A stretch of 64,000 nt of DNA from DATFLL01 sp035267785 (GTDB lineage: Bacteria; Pseudomonadota; Gammaproteobacteria; DATFLL01): contig DATFLL010000042.1 in NCBI GenBank assembly GCA_035267785.1, forward strand, positions 36,085 through 100,084, in the 5' to 3' direction. Made by a program: the position numbers and the translations under genes. Of this stretch, positions 1 to 8,559 are shown one piece after another (within the stretch, counting starts at the first letter, position 1; each line of letters begins with the position of its first letter). The notes beneath the pieces were generated by a model, which worked only from the letters and a program-made list of their open reading frames with translations, was not told where the DNA came from and made no database searches.

Positions 1-487
1 CCGCCACGGCGGCGGCCGCGACCTTGGCAGCGGCCCGCGCGTCTTCCAGGTCCTGCGGGGTAACGTAATTGCGCTTGGCCAGACGCTCGGTACGCCGGCG
101 CTGCCAGCGCGCCTTCGCCAGCGTCGCCTGGTCCCGGGTCAGGGCCGCCTTGGCCTGAGCCAGCGCCGCCTCGAACGGGGCCGGATCGATCTGGAACAGC
201 AGCTGACCCGCCTTGACCTCGTCGCCCTCGGCAAAGGCCACCTTGTTCAACACGCCGGTGATCTGGGGGCGCACCTGAACGATGTGCCGGGATTCGACCT
301 GGCCAACCGCCTCGAGGCGAATGGGCACGGCCCGCTCGGCAACGTGCGTGATTTCGACACTGAGAGGCGAGCCGCCCGGCTTGCGGGCGTGGCCCGCCGG
401 GACGCTGTCCGGCATACGGCCGAAAGCGAACCAGGCGCCGGCCAGTACGGCGCACAGCACAACGCCCAACAATAGACGTTTCATCAT
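1..487 (-). CDS. RND efflux periplasmic adaptor (HlyD/MFP family), 3' part outside window
   Basis: This is the N-terminal 162 residues of a membrane-fusion protein, the periplasmic adaptor that links an RND pump to an outer-membrane channel. It starts with two consecutive Met codons, then a hydrophobic signal or anchor (about residues 5-22). The lipoyl-like half-motif follows: 'VGQVESRHIVQVRPQITGVL' at about 58-77, then 'FAEGDEVKAGQLLFQIDP'. After that comes the alpha-helical hairpin, rich in Ala, Arg and Lys (ALAQAKAALTRDQATLAKAR). The reading frame is open to base 1, so the rest of the adaptor, and probably the RND pump gene, lie to the left. Substrate unknown. Confidence 0.9.
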   Translation of the reverse strand, partial: MMKRLLLGVVLCAVLAGAWFAFGRMPDSVPAGHARKPGGSPLSVEITHVAERAVPIRLEAVGQVESRHIVQVRPQITGVLNKVAFAEGDEVKAGQLLFQIDPAPFEAALAQAKAALTRDQATLAKARWQRRRTERLAKRNYVTPQDLEDARAAAKVAAAAVA

Positions 488-643
488 TCAGTAAGGCTCC
501 GAACGGGCGAAGCGCCGGGAGTGGCCGCCCGCGCTGCGATCAGGCATGGTAGGCCGGCGGCGCAGAGGCTGGCAACCAATTGACTGTAACACTATGTAAC
601 GTGCGGACCGGCCCCAGGCGAGGCGCGGCAGTGCGGCGGGTCG

Positions 644-1012
644 CTAGATCAGCCGCTCCTGTTCCAGCTGACGCAGATAGCGGGAAAAGGGCATCTCGAC
701 CACCTCCCCGCGGGCGGCCCGCTCGAGCAGGCGGACGAAGACATGGGCCTCGTCCTCCGGGTCGTCCGGCACGAGCAGTATCTCGCCCGAGCGCAGCCGC
801 AGGCGGATGCCGTTGACCAGGGCGTCGGTCTCGGCCTGCGAAACGATGTACAGCGGACATTCCTCGAACATTCCGATGTCCGCAATGTTCAGGAAGTACT
901 CGCGGGCGCCGAGACCGTGCTCGGCACGACAGCGGGCGGGGTTGCCGCGGCCGAAATCCTCCTCGCCGGCAGGCTCGATCTCGGTCAGCGGATATATCTT
1001 GATGAATGGCAT
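644..1012 (-). CDS. conserved hypothetical protein, 122 aa
   Basis: A small soluble acidic protein with no signal peptide or membrane segment. It begins MPFIKIYPLTEIEP and shows alternating strand-like stretches (YFLNIADIGMFEECPLYIVS; IRLRLRSGEILLVPDD) before a charged C-terminal helix (FVRLLERAARGEVVEMPFSRYLRQLEQE). I do not recognise the family. Codon use (G/C at third positions) is that of the neighbours and overlapping frames look random, so it is likely a real gene. It stands alone between the efflux adaptor and a GNAT gene on the same strand. Confidence 0.65.
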   Translation of the reverse strand: MPFIKIYPLTEIEPAGEEDFGRGNPARCRAEHGLGAREYFLNIADIGMFEECPLYIVSQAETDALVNGIRLRLRSGEILLVPDDPEDEAHVFVRLLERAARGEVVEMPFSRYLRQLEQERLI

Positions 1013-1075
1013 CGGTTCGGCGCTCCGCTCTCGGCGCAGTTGTACCGGCGCGGCCAGTCTAACACGGCGCCGGTG

Positions 1076-1564
1076 CTAGCAATGCGCCAACCCCATCCAG
1101 TACCGGTGAGGATAATCCCGCTCGGGATCCTCGACCGACAGTTTGCGAAAACCGCGCGCGGCAAAGAACCCTTCGGCCCCGCGCTGGGCCTTGACCAGAA
1201 CTCCGTCCACCGCGCGTTCGCGGGCCGCCGCCTGCGCCGCGGCCAGCAGCTTCGTACCAATCCCCTGGTGATGTGCGGCCGGGTCGACGTAGATGCCATG
1301 GAGCAGCAAGCCGCTGCACCCGCCGGGCGTGTCTGCGGGATCGGCCGGCTCCCAGGCGGCCACGCCCAGGATGTCGCCAGCACCGCGCACGGCGGCCGCG
1401 ACGTCCAAGTGCTCCAGATCCAAAGGCGTATAGCTGTAGGTGGATAGGGACAGCCGCTTGACGCGCTCGGGCAGATCCCAGCTCATGACGGCGCGCTCGA
1501 TCACCGCGTTGACCGCCGGCAGGTCATCGGCCTCGACGAAACGCAGAGTGACGGTTTGGCTCAT
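1076..1564 (-). CDS. GNAT family N-acetyltransferase
   Basis: A 162-residue acetyl-CoA-dependent N-acyltransferase of the GNAT superfamily. Motif A is clear: LLHGIYVDPAAHHQGIGTKL, with the Q-G-I-G-T pyrophosphate-binding loop, followed by helix LLAAAQAAARERAV and the late motif 'AEGFFAARGFRKL' that carries the usual F-x-x-x-G-F. I chose the start MSQTVTLRFVEADDLP because the GNAT fold begins there; the frame remains open upstream for 31 codons of unlikely composition. Substrate unknown. Confidence 0.85.
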   Translation of the reverse strand: MSQTVTLRFVEADDLPAVNAVIERAVMSWDLPERVKRLSLSTYSYTPLDLEHLDVAAAVRGAGDILGVAAWEPADPADTPGGCSGLLLHGIYVDPAAHHQGIGTKLLAAAQAAARERAVDGVLVKAQRGAEGFFAARGFRKLSVEDPERDYPHRYWMGLAHC

Positions 1565-1690
1565 AGACGACAACGCACGGATGGACGACGTACACGCTGA
1601 ACAGCGAACAGCGCCGAGGGATTCAAGGCGACGGGACCGATTTTGCCACGTCTTCAAGGTTTGGTATATCAGCCCCCCGTAAATGAATGA

Positions 1691-1721
1691 GGGCGCCGGC
1701 CCCTCCTCGGAGCCGGCGCCC
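1691..1721 (-). terminator. GC-rich stem-loop after the 1738-2772 gene
   Basis: A perfect inverted repeat, GGGCGCCGGC and GCCGGCGCCC, separated by 11 bases. It lies 17 bases past the stop codon of the minus-strand gene that ends at 1738. The tail on the minus strand (CATTCATTTA) is only moderately T-rich, so it is either a weak intrinsic terminator or a 3'-end stabilising hairpin. Confidence 0.6.
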
Positions 1722-1737
1722 GGTCACTGTAACGCTT

Positions 1738-2772
1738 TCAGCGCCGCAGGCGCGCCGGCGGCGTCTTCGGCTGAACCCCCAGGTTCGACGGCGCATTCGG
1801 GGTGGCACTGCAGTGCACGCTGAAGTTCACCTGCTTGGAGTTGATCTTGTTCGGCGACAACACGGTCAGGCGCGCCCAGCCGTTGGTCGTGGTCGAGTTG
1901 ATAGTGATCTTCTCGTAGAAGGTCTTCGCACCTGCATGGGTAAAGATCAGAGTCTTCGACGGCGGCGTACCGGCACCGATATGCGGGATGCGGTATTTGA
2001 CGCTCCCCGCACCGCTGGCGACGATGGAGCCGCTGATGGTGACGGTGGCGGGACACTTGCTGGTCTGCTGCGGCGGCGTGGCAAGTATGGATACATGCGT
2101 CACCTGGGTCGGCGCCTTCATCTGATTCGGACCCTTCGGACCGGGTGTCTGGCCCGGCATCAGGACGCCGCCGATCCCGCCAGCCGAGCCGCTCTTGCAG
2201 ACGACCTTCAGAGTCGTATTGAACTTATCCGAACCGTAGGTGCCGCCGCTGTGGCCCGGCCGGCCGCACAGCGCCACGCCCGTGAGCGTCACGCTCCGGT
2301 TGATCGTGTGCTTGCTGGCGAGGATCTGCTGCTTGTTGGCGCCCTGGGACAGGCGGGTATTCATGTAACTGCGGCACATGGCCACAGGGTCGGCGTGCAG
2401 CTTGTTCGTGGGGACGTGCAGCACGACATCCTGATAGGGCAGGTCCTTGAGGCCACGGGTAGGAACACTGACGCGATAGTTGTCGCTGTACTCCAGAACC
2501 GTGCCGCCGACGTTCTCGCTGCCGAAGGCGACGAAGCCCTCCTTCAATCGGTTCGCCCCGTTGCACCCCGCCTTCATCTGCACGTGGTAGGGAACGCTCG
2601 AGGTGGTGGTCTTGGCGTACTGGCCGTTGATCGGTTGAACGTAGACCGTTCCATCATGAATATTGATGCCTGCCTTCCTGACATCGACGTAGTTGACCGG
2701 TCCCGCGGCAGCAACCCCGCTCATAATCAAAAGCCCCCCCGCAAGCCACCCCCGACAATAAAGGCTGTTCAT
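1738..2772 (-). CDS. exported protein of unknown function, paralogue of the 39.6 kb gene
   Basis: 344 residues with a Sec signal peptide (residues 1-23, ending GVAAAG). The mature part contains Cys residues and a repeated beta-sandwich-like pattern. It aligns with the larger exported protein at 39594-41147: 'AMCRSYMNTRLSQG..QQILASKHTI' against 'KACQHYMQQARQNG..FQILGKDHRL', 'LKVVCKSGS' against 'IEVVCKGSP', and 'CPATVTISGSIV..G.G.VKYRI' against 'CPKDFGFAGYVR..GEQGKFRYRF'. The larger protein's extra C-terminal CARDB-like domain is absent here. It is transcribed alone and is followed by a stem-loop. Function is unknown; an exported structural or adhesive role is only a guess. Confidence 0.8.
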   Translation of the reverse strand: MNSLYCRGWLAGGLLIMSGVAAAGPVNYVDVRKAGINIHDGTVYVQPINGQYAKTTTSSVPYHVQMKAGCNGANRLKEGFVAFGSENVGGTVLEYSDNYRVSVPTRGLKDLPYQDVVLHVPTNKLHADPVAMCRSYMNTRLSQGANKQQILASKHTINRSVTLTGVALCGRPGHSGGTYGSDKFNTTLKVVCKSGSAGGIGGVLMPGQTPGPKGPNQMKAPTQVTHVSILATPPQQTSKCPATVTISGSIVASGAGSVKYRIPHIGAGTPPSKTLIFTHAGAKTFYEKITINSTTTNGWARLTVLSPNKINSKQVNFSVHCSATPNAPSNLGVQPKTPPARLRR

Positions 2773-2909
2773 AGCGCTCTCCCCGCACCGTAATCGTTAT
2801 CGCCCACAATGGGCATAACCCTAAGTCGATTACCGCGGTGGGAAGGTTCAAGGGCGCAACCAACAAAGACACACCGACACGGGGCCGCAGGCGACTCCCG
2901 GGCCGGGCA

Positions 2910-3371
2910 CTATGCCTGCGTGAGGACGTATTTGAGGATAGCCACGACCTGCTCGGGGCTCTGACAGACCGCCTGCGCGGCGCCGTCGACCTCCTTGAGG
3001 GCGTGTGTCAGCTCGGGATCGTGCAGCGTAATAATAGGAGTACCGATGGCCGCGGCGTAGCCGGCGTCGAAGGCGGCATTCCACTGGCGGTACTTGTCGC
3101 CGAAGCGCACCACGACGACATCGGCCTTTTCGAGCAGCGTTCGGGTGCGGATGGCGTTGATTTTGGCGCCCTTGTGGTCGCGCCAGAACGGGTCGTCCTC
3201 GGCCCCCAGGATATCGACGCCGACGTCGTCGCTGGCGCCGTGGTCGGTCACGGGCGCGACGAAGGATACGTTCAGGCCTTCGGCGCGTGCGCCCTCTTCA
3301 ATGCGCTGGCGCCAATCGGTATGGATCTCTCCAGAGAGATAGACCAGCCAGGTCTCGTTTGCGTTTGTCAT
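2910..3371 (-). CDS. YtoQ family protein
   Basis: A 153-residue cytosolic protein of the YtoQ type, distantly related in fold to nucleoside 2-deoxyribosyltransferases. Visible family features are the N-terminal 'WLVYLSGEIHTDWRQRIEEG', 'LEKADVVVVRFGDKYRQWNA' and 'FDAGYAAAIGTPIITLHD'. The start MTNANETWLVYLSG was preferred over an upstream in-frame Met that would add 25 residues of Gly/Arg-rich sequence atypical of the family. The biological role of YtoQ proteins is not settled. Confidence 0.8.
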   Translation of the reverse strand: MTNANETWLVYLSGEIHTDWRQRIEEGARAEGLNVSFVAPVTDHGASDDVGVDILGAEDDPFWRDHKGAKINAIRTRTLLEKADVVVVRFGDKYRQWNAAFDAGYAAAIGTPIITLHDPELTHALKEVDGAAQAVCQSPEQVVAILKYVLTQA

Positions 3372-3673
3372 GGGGCCATTATCGCGCCCCCCGGACCCGC
3401 CTGTGAAGGACCCGCGCGGCGTCAGTCCGCGGCGCTCCGCCGCCAATCTGCGCGGCCCGCTCGGAGCGCCTGCCCAGCCCTGCCCTGCCCTGCCCTGCCC
3501 GACGGACGCGCCATATCCTTACTGATTGTTTTTATTGCATTAAATTAATTTTCTTCACATTTTCTTGACGCCTTCTCCGTTTCGGGGCTATTCTCTGTCC
3601 GTACGTTGTCTAGGACATCTATATTACCACTAGTCGGATGTCCACGATTGGGCCCCTGGAGGCGTGCTTCACC
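3372..3673. other. intergenic region between divergent genes with promoter elements and a short tandem repeat
   Basis: About 300 bases separate the minus-strand YtoQ gene from the plus-strand lipid operon. The left half is GC-rich and contains a tandem CCCTG repeat (about 3478-3499). The right half is strikingly AT-rich (3520-3565) and carries a promoter-like sequence. No plausible coding frame was seen. Confidence 0.6.
3565..3594 (+). promoter_or_regulatory. candidate sigma70-type promoter of the lipid operon
   Basis: TTGACG at 3565-3570 and TATTCT at 3589-3594 are 18 bases apart, downstream of a 40-base AT-rich tract that could serve as an UP element. A short palindrome, TGTCTAGGACA, at 3607-3617 sits just after the expected transcription start and could be an operator. 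The promoter lies about 80 bases before the first ATG of the operon. Confidence 0.45.
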
Positions 3674-4747
3674 ATGAACACAGTCAGTCAACTCGCTTTC
3701 GATCTCACCGAACAGGGCATCGTCCCCGACCTGGTCGTTCGCCGCGGTATCCGCCATCTGCTGAATCAGCGGCTGAGGGAAATCCACGCCGACGATACCG
3801 AGGCCGTCGCGGCCGACTTCAACGCGCTGGTCATGCGGATGGACAATTCGCCGATCGCGCTCGTACCGGAAAAGGCCAACGAGCAGCACTACGAGGTCCC
3901 CAGCGACTTCTTCCGACACACCCTCGGGCCGCACCTCAAGTACAGCTGCGGCTATTGGCCGCAGTCGGTCACAAGACTGGATGAGGCCGAGTCGGCCGCA
4001 CTGGCCGAGACCTGCAGGCACGCCCAGCTGGTCGACGGCCAGCGGGTGCTGGAACTGGGCTGCGGCTGGGGATCGCTCAGTCTGTGGATGGCCGCGCAGT
4101 ATCCCGCCAGCACCATCACCGCCGTCTCCAACTCACAGTCCCAACGGGCGTTTATCGAACGCCAGGCCCGTGAACGCGGCCTGACCAATCTGTCCGTCGT
4201 GACCTGCGACATGAACGACTTCCACGCGCAGGAGGCGCATTTCGATCGCGTGGTCTGCGTCGAGATGTTCGAGCACATGCGCAACTGGCGGGCGCTGTAC
4301 GGGCGCATCGCCCGCTGGCTGAAACCGGGCGGTCGATTCTTCAAGCACATCTTCGTCCACCGCCACGCACCGTACCTGTTCGAAGACAACGGCCCGGGCG
4401 ACTGGATGAGTCGGCATTTCTTCTCCGGCGGAATGATGCCCAGCGACGACCTCCCGTTGACCTTCCAGCACGATCTGCGATTTGTCAGGCGCTGGCGCTG
4501 GGACGGTACCCATTACGAAAAGACCGCCAACGCCTGGCTCCAGCGCATGGACGAGAGGCGCTATGAGCTGTGGCCCGTGGTCCAGAAGACCTATGGCGAT
4601 GCCAATGCCGCGACCTGGTGGAACCGGTGGCGACTGTTCTTCATGGCCTGCGCCGAACTGTTCGGATACGACAAGGGGCAGCAGTGGTGGGTCGCCCACT
4701 ATCTGTTCGAAAAACCCGCCGAAGGGGGCCGGGCGGTCGCGCCATGA
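3674..4747 (+). CDS. Cfa-like SAM-dependent methyltransferase, first operon copy
   Basis: 357 residues. This belongs to the cyclopropane-fatty-acyl-phospholipid synthase / coclaurine N-methyltransferase branch of class I methyltransferases. The SAM site is 'RVLELGCGWGSLSLWMA' (about residues 127-143). Further landmarks are 'VVCVEMFEHMRNW', 'LKPGGRFFKHIFVH' and the C-terminal 'WWNRWRLFFMACAELFGY'. It lacks the C-terminal YYLxxCxGxF segment present in the second Cfa at the operon's end, so it may methylate a different acyl or small-molecule substrate. Start: ATG at 3674, after a GGAGGCG stretch. Its TGA overlaps the ATG of the next gene. Confidence 0.9.
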   Translation: MNTVSQLAFDLTEQGIVPDLVVRRGIRHLLNQRLREIHADDTEAVAADFNALVMRMDNSPIALVPEKANEQHYEVPSDFFRHTLGPHLKYSCGYWPQSVTRLDEAESAALAETCRHAQLVDGQRVLELGCGWGSLSLWMAAQYPASTITAVSNSQSQRAFIERQARERGLTNLSVVTCDMNDFHAQEAHFDRVVCVEMFEHMRNWRALYGRIARWLKPGGRFFKHIFVHRHAPYLFEDNGPGDWMSRHFFSGGMMPSDDLPLTFQHDLRFVRRWRWDGTHYEKTANAWLQRMDERRYELWPVVQKTYGDANAATWWNRWRLFFMACAELFGYDKGQQWWVAHYLFEKPAEGGRAVAP

Positions 4748-5277
4748 AGACGACATTGATCAACTTCGCGCTGTTTCAGCTCGGCTGGTTCGGCTGCGTA
4801 CTCACCGGGGCCGCGGGCGAGCCCTGGATTGGGGCACTGCTCGCCGTGGCCATCGTCGCCTGGCACCTGCGGTGGGCGCCGCGCCCGGCGCTCGAACTGA
4901 AGCTGATCGGTGTGGCGGTGGGCATCGGCGCCCTGTGGGACACCCTGCTCGTCTATCAAGGCTGGCTGGCGTATCCCTCCGGCATGCTGCTGCCGTTCAC
5001 GGCGCCCTACTGGATCGTCATCATGTGGGCGCTGTTCGCGACGACGCTCAATGTGTCACTGCGCTGGCTGAAGGGCCGCGCCCTCTATGCGACCGTGTTC
5101 GGCGCCATTGGCGGGCCCCTCGCCTATTTCGCCGGCCAGCGACTGGGGGCGGTGGAGTTCCTCGACCCGCGCGCCGCCCTGCTCGCCCTGTTGATCGGCT
5201 GGGCCGTGTTCACGCCCCTGCTGATCGCCGTCTCGCAGCGCTATGACGGCTTTACCCCGGCGAGGTCAAGACCATGA
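4744..5277 (+). CDS. DUF2878 family integral membrane protein
   Basis: 177 residues with about five hydrophobic segments, matching the DUF2878 family often found beside Cfa-like genes. Its ATG overlaps the previous stop (ATGA), indicating translational coupling. Landmarks include 'NFALFQLGWFGCVLTG', 'GALWDTLLVYQGWLAYPSG' and 'APYWIVIMWALFATTLN'. The molecular function is unknown. The conserved position in the operon suggests a role in the same membrane-lipid pathway. Confidence 0.8.
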   Translation: MKTTLINFALFQLGWFGCVLTGAAGEPWIGALLAVAIVAWHLRWAPRPALELKLIGVAVGIGALWDTLLVYQGWLAYPSGMLLPFTAPYWIVIMWALFATTLNVSLRWLKGRALYATVFGAIGGPLAYFAGQRLGAVEFLDPRAALLALLIGWAVFTPLLIAVSQRYDGFTPARSRP

Positions 5278-6077
5278 GTATCGGTCTCTACCTGCAGGGC
5301 CTCGGCGTCATGGCCGGGCTCGCCGTCCTGACCTGGCTGCTGAGCGTGTTCAAACGCGATGTCAGCATCGTCGACAGCATCTGGTCGCTCATGATCCTGG
5401 CGGGCGGCGGCGTGTACCTGCTCGGGGCCCCCGCAATCGACGCCCGCACCACGGTGATCGTGGTCCTGCTGACCCTCTGGGCCCTTCGCCTGTCCGCCCA
5501 TCTGACCTGGCGCAATTGGGGCGAGCCTGAGGACCGCCGTTACCGCGCCATCCGCACCAAGTATTCACCGCATTTCGCCGTGAAGAGCCTGGGCATCGTG
5601 TTCCTGCTTCAGGCCGCATTGGCGTGGATCATCTCCCTGCCCTTGTGGCCCGGCCTGTCGGCCGGCGCCGCGTGGCACCCGCTCGATTGGCTGGCCGTAC
5701 TGCTCGTGTCCGCCGGCATCGCATTCGAGGCGCTCGCCGACTGGCAGTTGGCCCGCTTCAAATCCGACCCGGCCAATGCCGGCCAGGTCATGGACCGCGG
5801 GCTCTGGCGTTACAGCCGGCACCCCAACTACTTCGGCGAGGCGACGATCTGGTGGGGCTTTTACCTCTTTGCCCTCGGCGCCGGTGCCTGGTGGACGCTG
5901 CCCGCGCCCCTGCTCATGACCTGGCTGCTGTTGAAGTTCTCGGGTGTGGTCATGCTCGAAGAGACGATCGTGGAGCGCAGACCCGCCTACCGGGCCTACA
6001 TCGACGCGACCAACGCGTTTATCCCGGGGCCGCCGAAACGGCCGCGGGCCGGCGCGCAGCGGGGAGCCTCGTCATGA
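5274..6077 (+). CDS. DUF1295 / steroid 5-alpha-reductase-like membrane protein
   Basis: 267 residues, polytopic, of the DUF1295 family related to 3-oxo-5-alpha-steroid 4-dehydrogenases and isoprenylcysteine methyltransferases. The diagnostic C-terminal motif is visible as 'GLWRYSRHPNYFGEATIWWG' (about residues 175-194), followed by 'LLLKFSGVVMLEETI' and 'RPAYRAYI'. Such enzymes usually reduce or methylate lipid-soluble substrates at the membrane. The start overlaps the previous stop (ATGA) and the stop overlaps the next start. By context it probably acts on acyl chains. Confidence 0.85.
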   Translation: MSIGLYLQGLGVMAGLAVLTWLLSVFKRDVSIVDSIWSLMILAGGGVYLLGAPAIDARTTVIVVLLTLWALRLSAHLTWRNWGEPEDRRYRAIRTKYSPHFAVKSLGIVFLLQAALAWIISLPLWPGLSAGAAWHPLDWLAVLLVSAGIAFEALADWQLARFKSDPANAGQVMDRGLWRYSRHPNYFGEATIWWGFYLFALGAGAWWTLPAPLLMTWLLLKFSGVVMLEETIVERRPAYRAYIDATNAFIPGPPKRPRAGAQRGASS

Positions 6078-6709
6078 GATGGTCGGTCGCATTGCTGGTG
6101 CTGTGCCTGGGCGCCGGTCCGGGCGTTCTCCAGGCGAGCCAGGCACGCCATTACGACTTCAAGGTCTTTCTCGACGGCCGGGAAATCGGCTACCACCGCT
6201 TTAGCGTCGTCCCGAACGCCTCGCGCACCTATGTCACCAGCAAGGCGCACTTCGACGTGAAGATCTGGTTCGTGACCGTGTACCAGTACCGGCACACCAG
6301 CAACGAGGTCTGGGAGTCCGGCTGCCTGCGCGCTATCGACGCCAGCACCGACGACAACGGGACACAGCTGAGCGTTCGCGGCCAGCGACGCGACGACCGT
6401 CTGTCCCTGCAGACCGCGTCGGGCCCGCAGCGCGTGCAAGGCTGCGTGCGCACCTTCGCCTATTGGGACGTCGCGCTTCTGGACCGACCCCGCCTTCTGA
6501 ACGCACAGACGGGCGAGATGGTTCCGGTCGAGGTGAAGCGATTGAACGACGCACCGATTGAGATACGAGGCGAGTCTGTCCTGGCCCAGCGCTACCGCAT
6601 CGACAACGAGGAGTTCCGTATCGACTTGTGGTACTCCCAAGACCGTCGATGGCTCGCGTTGGAGTCCACCACCGAGGGCGGTGCACGCCTCCGTTACCTG
6701 GTCCAATGA
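6074..6709 (+). CDS. exported DUF6134/DUF3108-like protein
   Basis: 211 residues with a signal peptide (residues 1-22, ending LQASQA). The mature part is all-beta: 'HYDFKVFLDGREIGYHRFSV' opens a pattern typical of periplasmic DUF3108/DUF6134 proteins. Three Cys residues occur in the middle region. It is translationally coupled to the DUF1295 gene by an ATGA overlap and precedes a lipocalin, suggesting a periplasmic lipid-handling step. The family assignment is from pattern resemblance only. Confidence 0.7.
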   Translation: MRWSVALLVLCLGAGPGVLQASQARHYDFKVFLDGREIGYHRFSVVPNASRTYVTSKAHFDVKIWFVTVYQYRHTSNEVWESGCLRAIDASTDDNGTQLSVRGQRRDDRLSLQTASGPQRVQGCVRTFAYWDVALLDRPRLLNAQTGEMVPVEVKRLNDAPIEIRGESVLAQRYRIDNEEFRIDLWYSQDRRWLALESTTEGGARLRYLVQ

Positions 6710-6719
6710 GGGATACGCG

Positions 6720-7241
6720 ATGATACAGAAACTCGCCGCCGGGGCCATGCTGCTCGGCCTGTTTGGATGTGCCAGTCACCCGCCCATCAAGACCGTCGAG
6801 CGCGTCGACTTGCAGCGCTTCATGGGCGATTGGTATGTCATCGCCAACATCCCGACCTTCATCGAGAAGGGCGCCCACAATGCGGTCGAGTCCTACCGGC
6901 TCAACGACGACGGGACCGTTGCGACCACGTTTACGTTTCGCGACGGTGGTTTCGACGGGGAGAAGAAGACCTACCACCCGACCGGCTACATCCAGGACAC
7001 CACCAGCAATGCCGTCTGGGGTATGCAGTTCATCTGGCCCATCAAGGCCGACTACCGAATCGTATACCTGAACGCCGACTACACACAGACAGTGATCGGG
7101 CGTCTCAAGCGAGACTACGTCTGGATCATGGCGCGAAGCCCGAGCATTCCCGAGAGCGACTATCAGCGAATACTCGCGCTGCTGGCCGAAGAGGGATACG
7201 ACACGAGCGAGATCAAAAAGGTACCGCAACGATGGAATTGA
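6720..7241 (+). CDS. lipocalin family lipoprotein, Blc-type
   Basis: 173 residues. The signal peptide ends in the lipobox LFGC, so the protein is probably membrane-anchored through a lipidated Cys18. The lipocalin signature is 'DLQRFMGDWYVIANIPTF', with the G-x-W core. Blc-like features are 'GYIQDTTSNAVWGMQFIWP' and 'YVWIMARSPSIPESDY'. Bacterial lipocalins bind fatty acids or lysophospholipids at the outer membrane. Its place among acyl-modifying enzymes fits lipid transport or storage. It starts 10 bases after the preceding stop. Confidence 0.92.
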   Translation: MIQKLAAGAMLLGLFGCASHPPIKTVERVDLQRFMGDWYVIANIPTFIEKGAHNAVESYRLNDDGTVATTFTFRDGGFDGEKKTYHPTGYIQDTTSNAVWGMQFIWPIKADYRIVYLNADYTQTVIGRLKRDYVWIMARSPSIPESDYQRILALLAEEGYDTSEIKKVPQRWN

Positions 7242-7284
7242 GCTTCGTTATTCGCGGCACGGCTGTCCGTAGGGAGCTTCGCAC

Positions 7285-8559
7285 ATGAAAATCGCCATTG
7301 TCGGGTCCGGCATCGCCGGTAACGTCGCCGCGTATCATCTGTGCAAGGAACACGATATCACGGTGTTCGAGGCCGGCGACCACATCGGCGGACACACCCA
7401 TACGCACGACATTGACTGGGGCGGAACGCATTACGCCGTGGATACCGGCTTTATCGTGTTCAACTACGCCACCTATCCGCACTTCACGCAGCTGCTGCAC
7501 GAGCTCGAGGTGCCGGTACAGGCCTCCGATATGAGCTTTAGCGTCAAGTCCGAAGACGGCGCCCTGGAATACAACGGCAGCTCGCTGAATACACTGTTCG
7601 CGCAGCGCAGCAACCTGTTCAGCCCCTCGTTCCTGCGGATGCTCAGGGATGTGATGCGCTTCAACCGAGAAGCTGCCGCCCTGGTCGGGCGCGGCGACCT
7701 GGTGACGACGCTCGGGGAATTTCTGCAGGCCGGACGCTTCAGCCGCGAGTTCATCGAGCACTATCTCATCCCGATGGCCTCGGCCATCTGGTCCGCCGAC
7801 CCGGCGCGCATGCGCCAGTTCCCGGTCGGCTTCCTGATTCGCTTCTTTCACAACCACGGCCTGCTCAGCATTTCGCAGCGGCCCCAGTGGTACGTCATCC
7901 AGGGAGGCTCGCGCGAATACGTCCGCAAGCTCACCGCCCCCTTCGCCGGGCGTGTGCGTATCGGCTGCCCGGTCGAGCGCATTACGCGCCACGCCACCCA
8001 CGTCACTGTCAAGCCGGCGGGCCAGGAGCCGGAACGCTTCGATCAGGTATTCATCGCGGCCCACAGCGACCAGGCCCTGCGGATGCTGGCCGACCCCTCG
8101 CCCGCCGAACGAGAGGTGTTGGGCGCCATTCCGTACCAGGTCAACGAGGCCGTGCTGCATACCGATTGCGACATCCTGCCCCGGCGCCGGCGCGCCTGGG
8201 CGGCCTGGAATTATCACCTCCTGCCGGCCGAGCACGGCCGGGTACCGGTCACCTATAATATGAATATTCTGCAGGGGCTGTCCGCACCGGTTCAGTTCTG
8301 TGTCACCTTGAACAACAGCAAGCGCATCGACCCCGGTCGCGTGCTGAAACGGATAACGTATCACCACCCCGTCTTCACGCCCGAGGGAATCGCCGCGCAG
8401 CAACGCCACCGCGAGCTGAACGGAGCGAACCGAACCTATTATTGCGGCGCCTATTGGCGCCACGGCTTCCATGAGGATGGGGTCGTCAGCGCGCTCGATG
8501 CCCTTTCCCACTTTCGTGAGCAGACGCATGAACAGTTGCCTCTACGAAGGGCGAGTTAG
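7285..8559 (+). CDS. FAD-dependent amine-oxidase-like oxidoreductase (COG2907 type)
   Basis: 424 residues. The N-terminal dinucleotide-binding motif is 'KIAIVGSGIAGNVAAYHL', with a Glu ending strand 2 (VFEAGDHIGGHTHT). 'VDTGFIVFNYATYPHFTQLL' is typical of the predicted NAD/FAD-binding proteins that travel with DUF1365 and Cfa genes. In some alphaproteobacteria related gene sets are induced by photo-oxidative stress and take part in making modified fatty acids (from memory). The role here is probably acyl-chain oxidation or desaturation. Its 3' end overlaps the next gene by 32 bases. Confidence 0.88.
   Translation: MKIAIVGSGIAGNVAAYHLCKEHDITVFEAGDHIGGHTHTHDIDWGGTHYAVDTGFIVFNYATYPHFTQLLHELEVPVQASDMSFSVKSEDGALEYNGSSLNTLFAQRSNLFSPSFLRMLRDVMRFNREAAALVGRGDLVTTLGEFLQAGRFSREFIEHYLIPMASAIWSADPARMRQFPVGFLIRFFHNHGLLSISQRPQWYVIQGGSREYVRKLTAPFAGRVRIGCPVERITRHATHVTVKPAGQEPERFDQVFIAAHSDQALRMLADPSPAEREVLGAIPYQVNEAVLHTDCDILPRRRRAWAAWNYHLLPAEHGRVPVTYNMNILQGLSAPVQFCVTLNNSKRIDPGRVLKRITYHHPVFTPEGIAAQQRHRELNGANRTYYCGAYWRHGFHEDGVVSALDALSHFREQTHEQLPLRRAS

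Noticed and set aside
1687..2793. Plus-strand frame of 368 codons over the exported-protein gene at 1.7 kb
   Set aside because: Shadow frame. The minus-strand frame has a signal peptide, conserved Cys landmarks and a paralogue.
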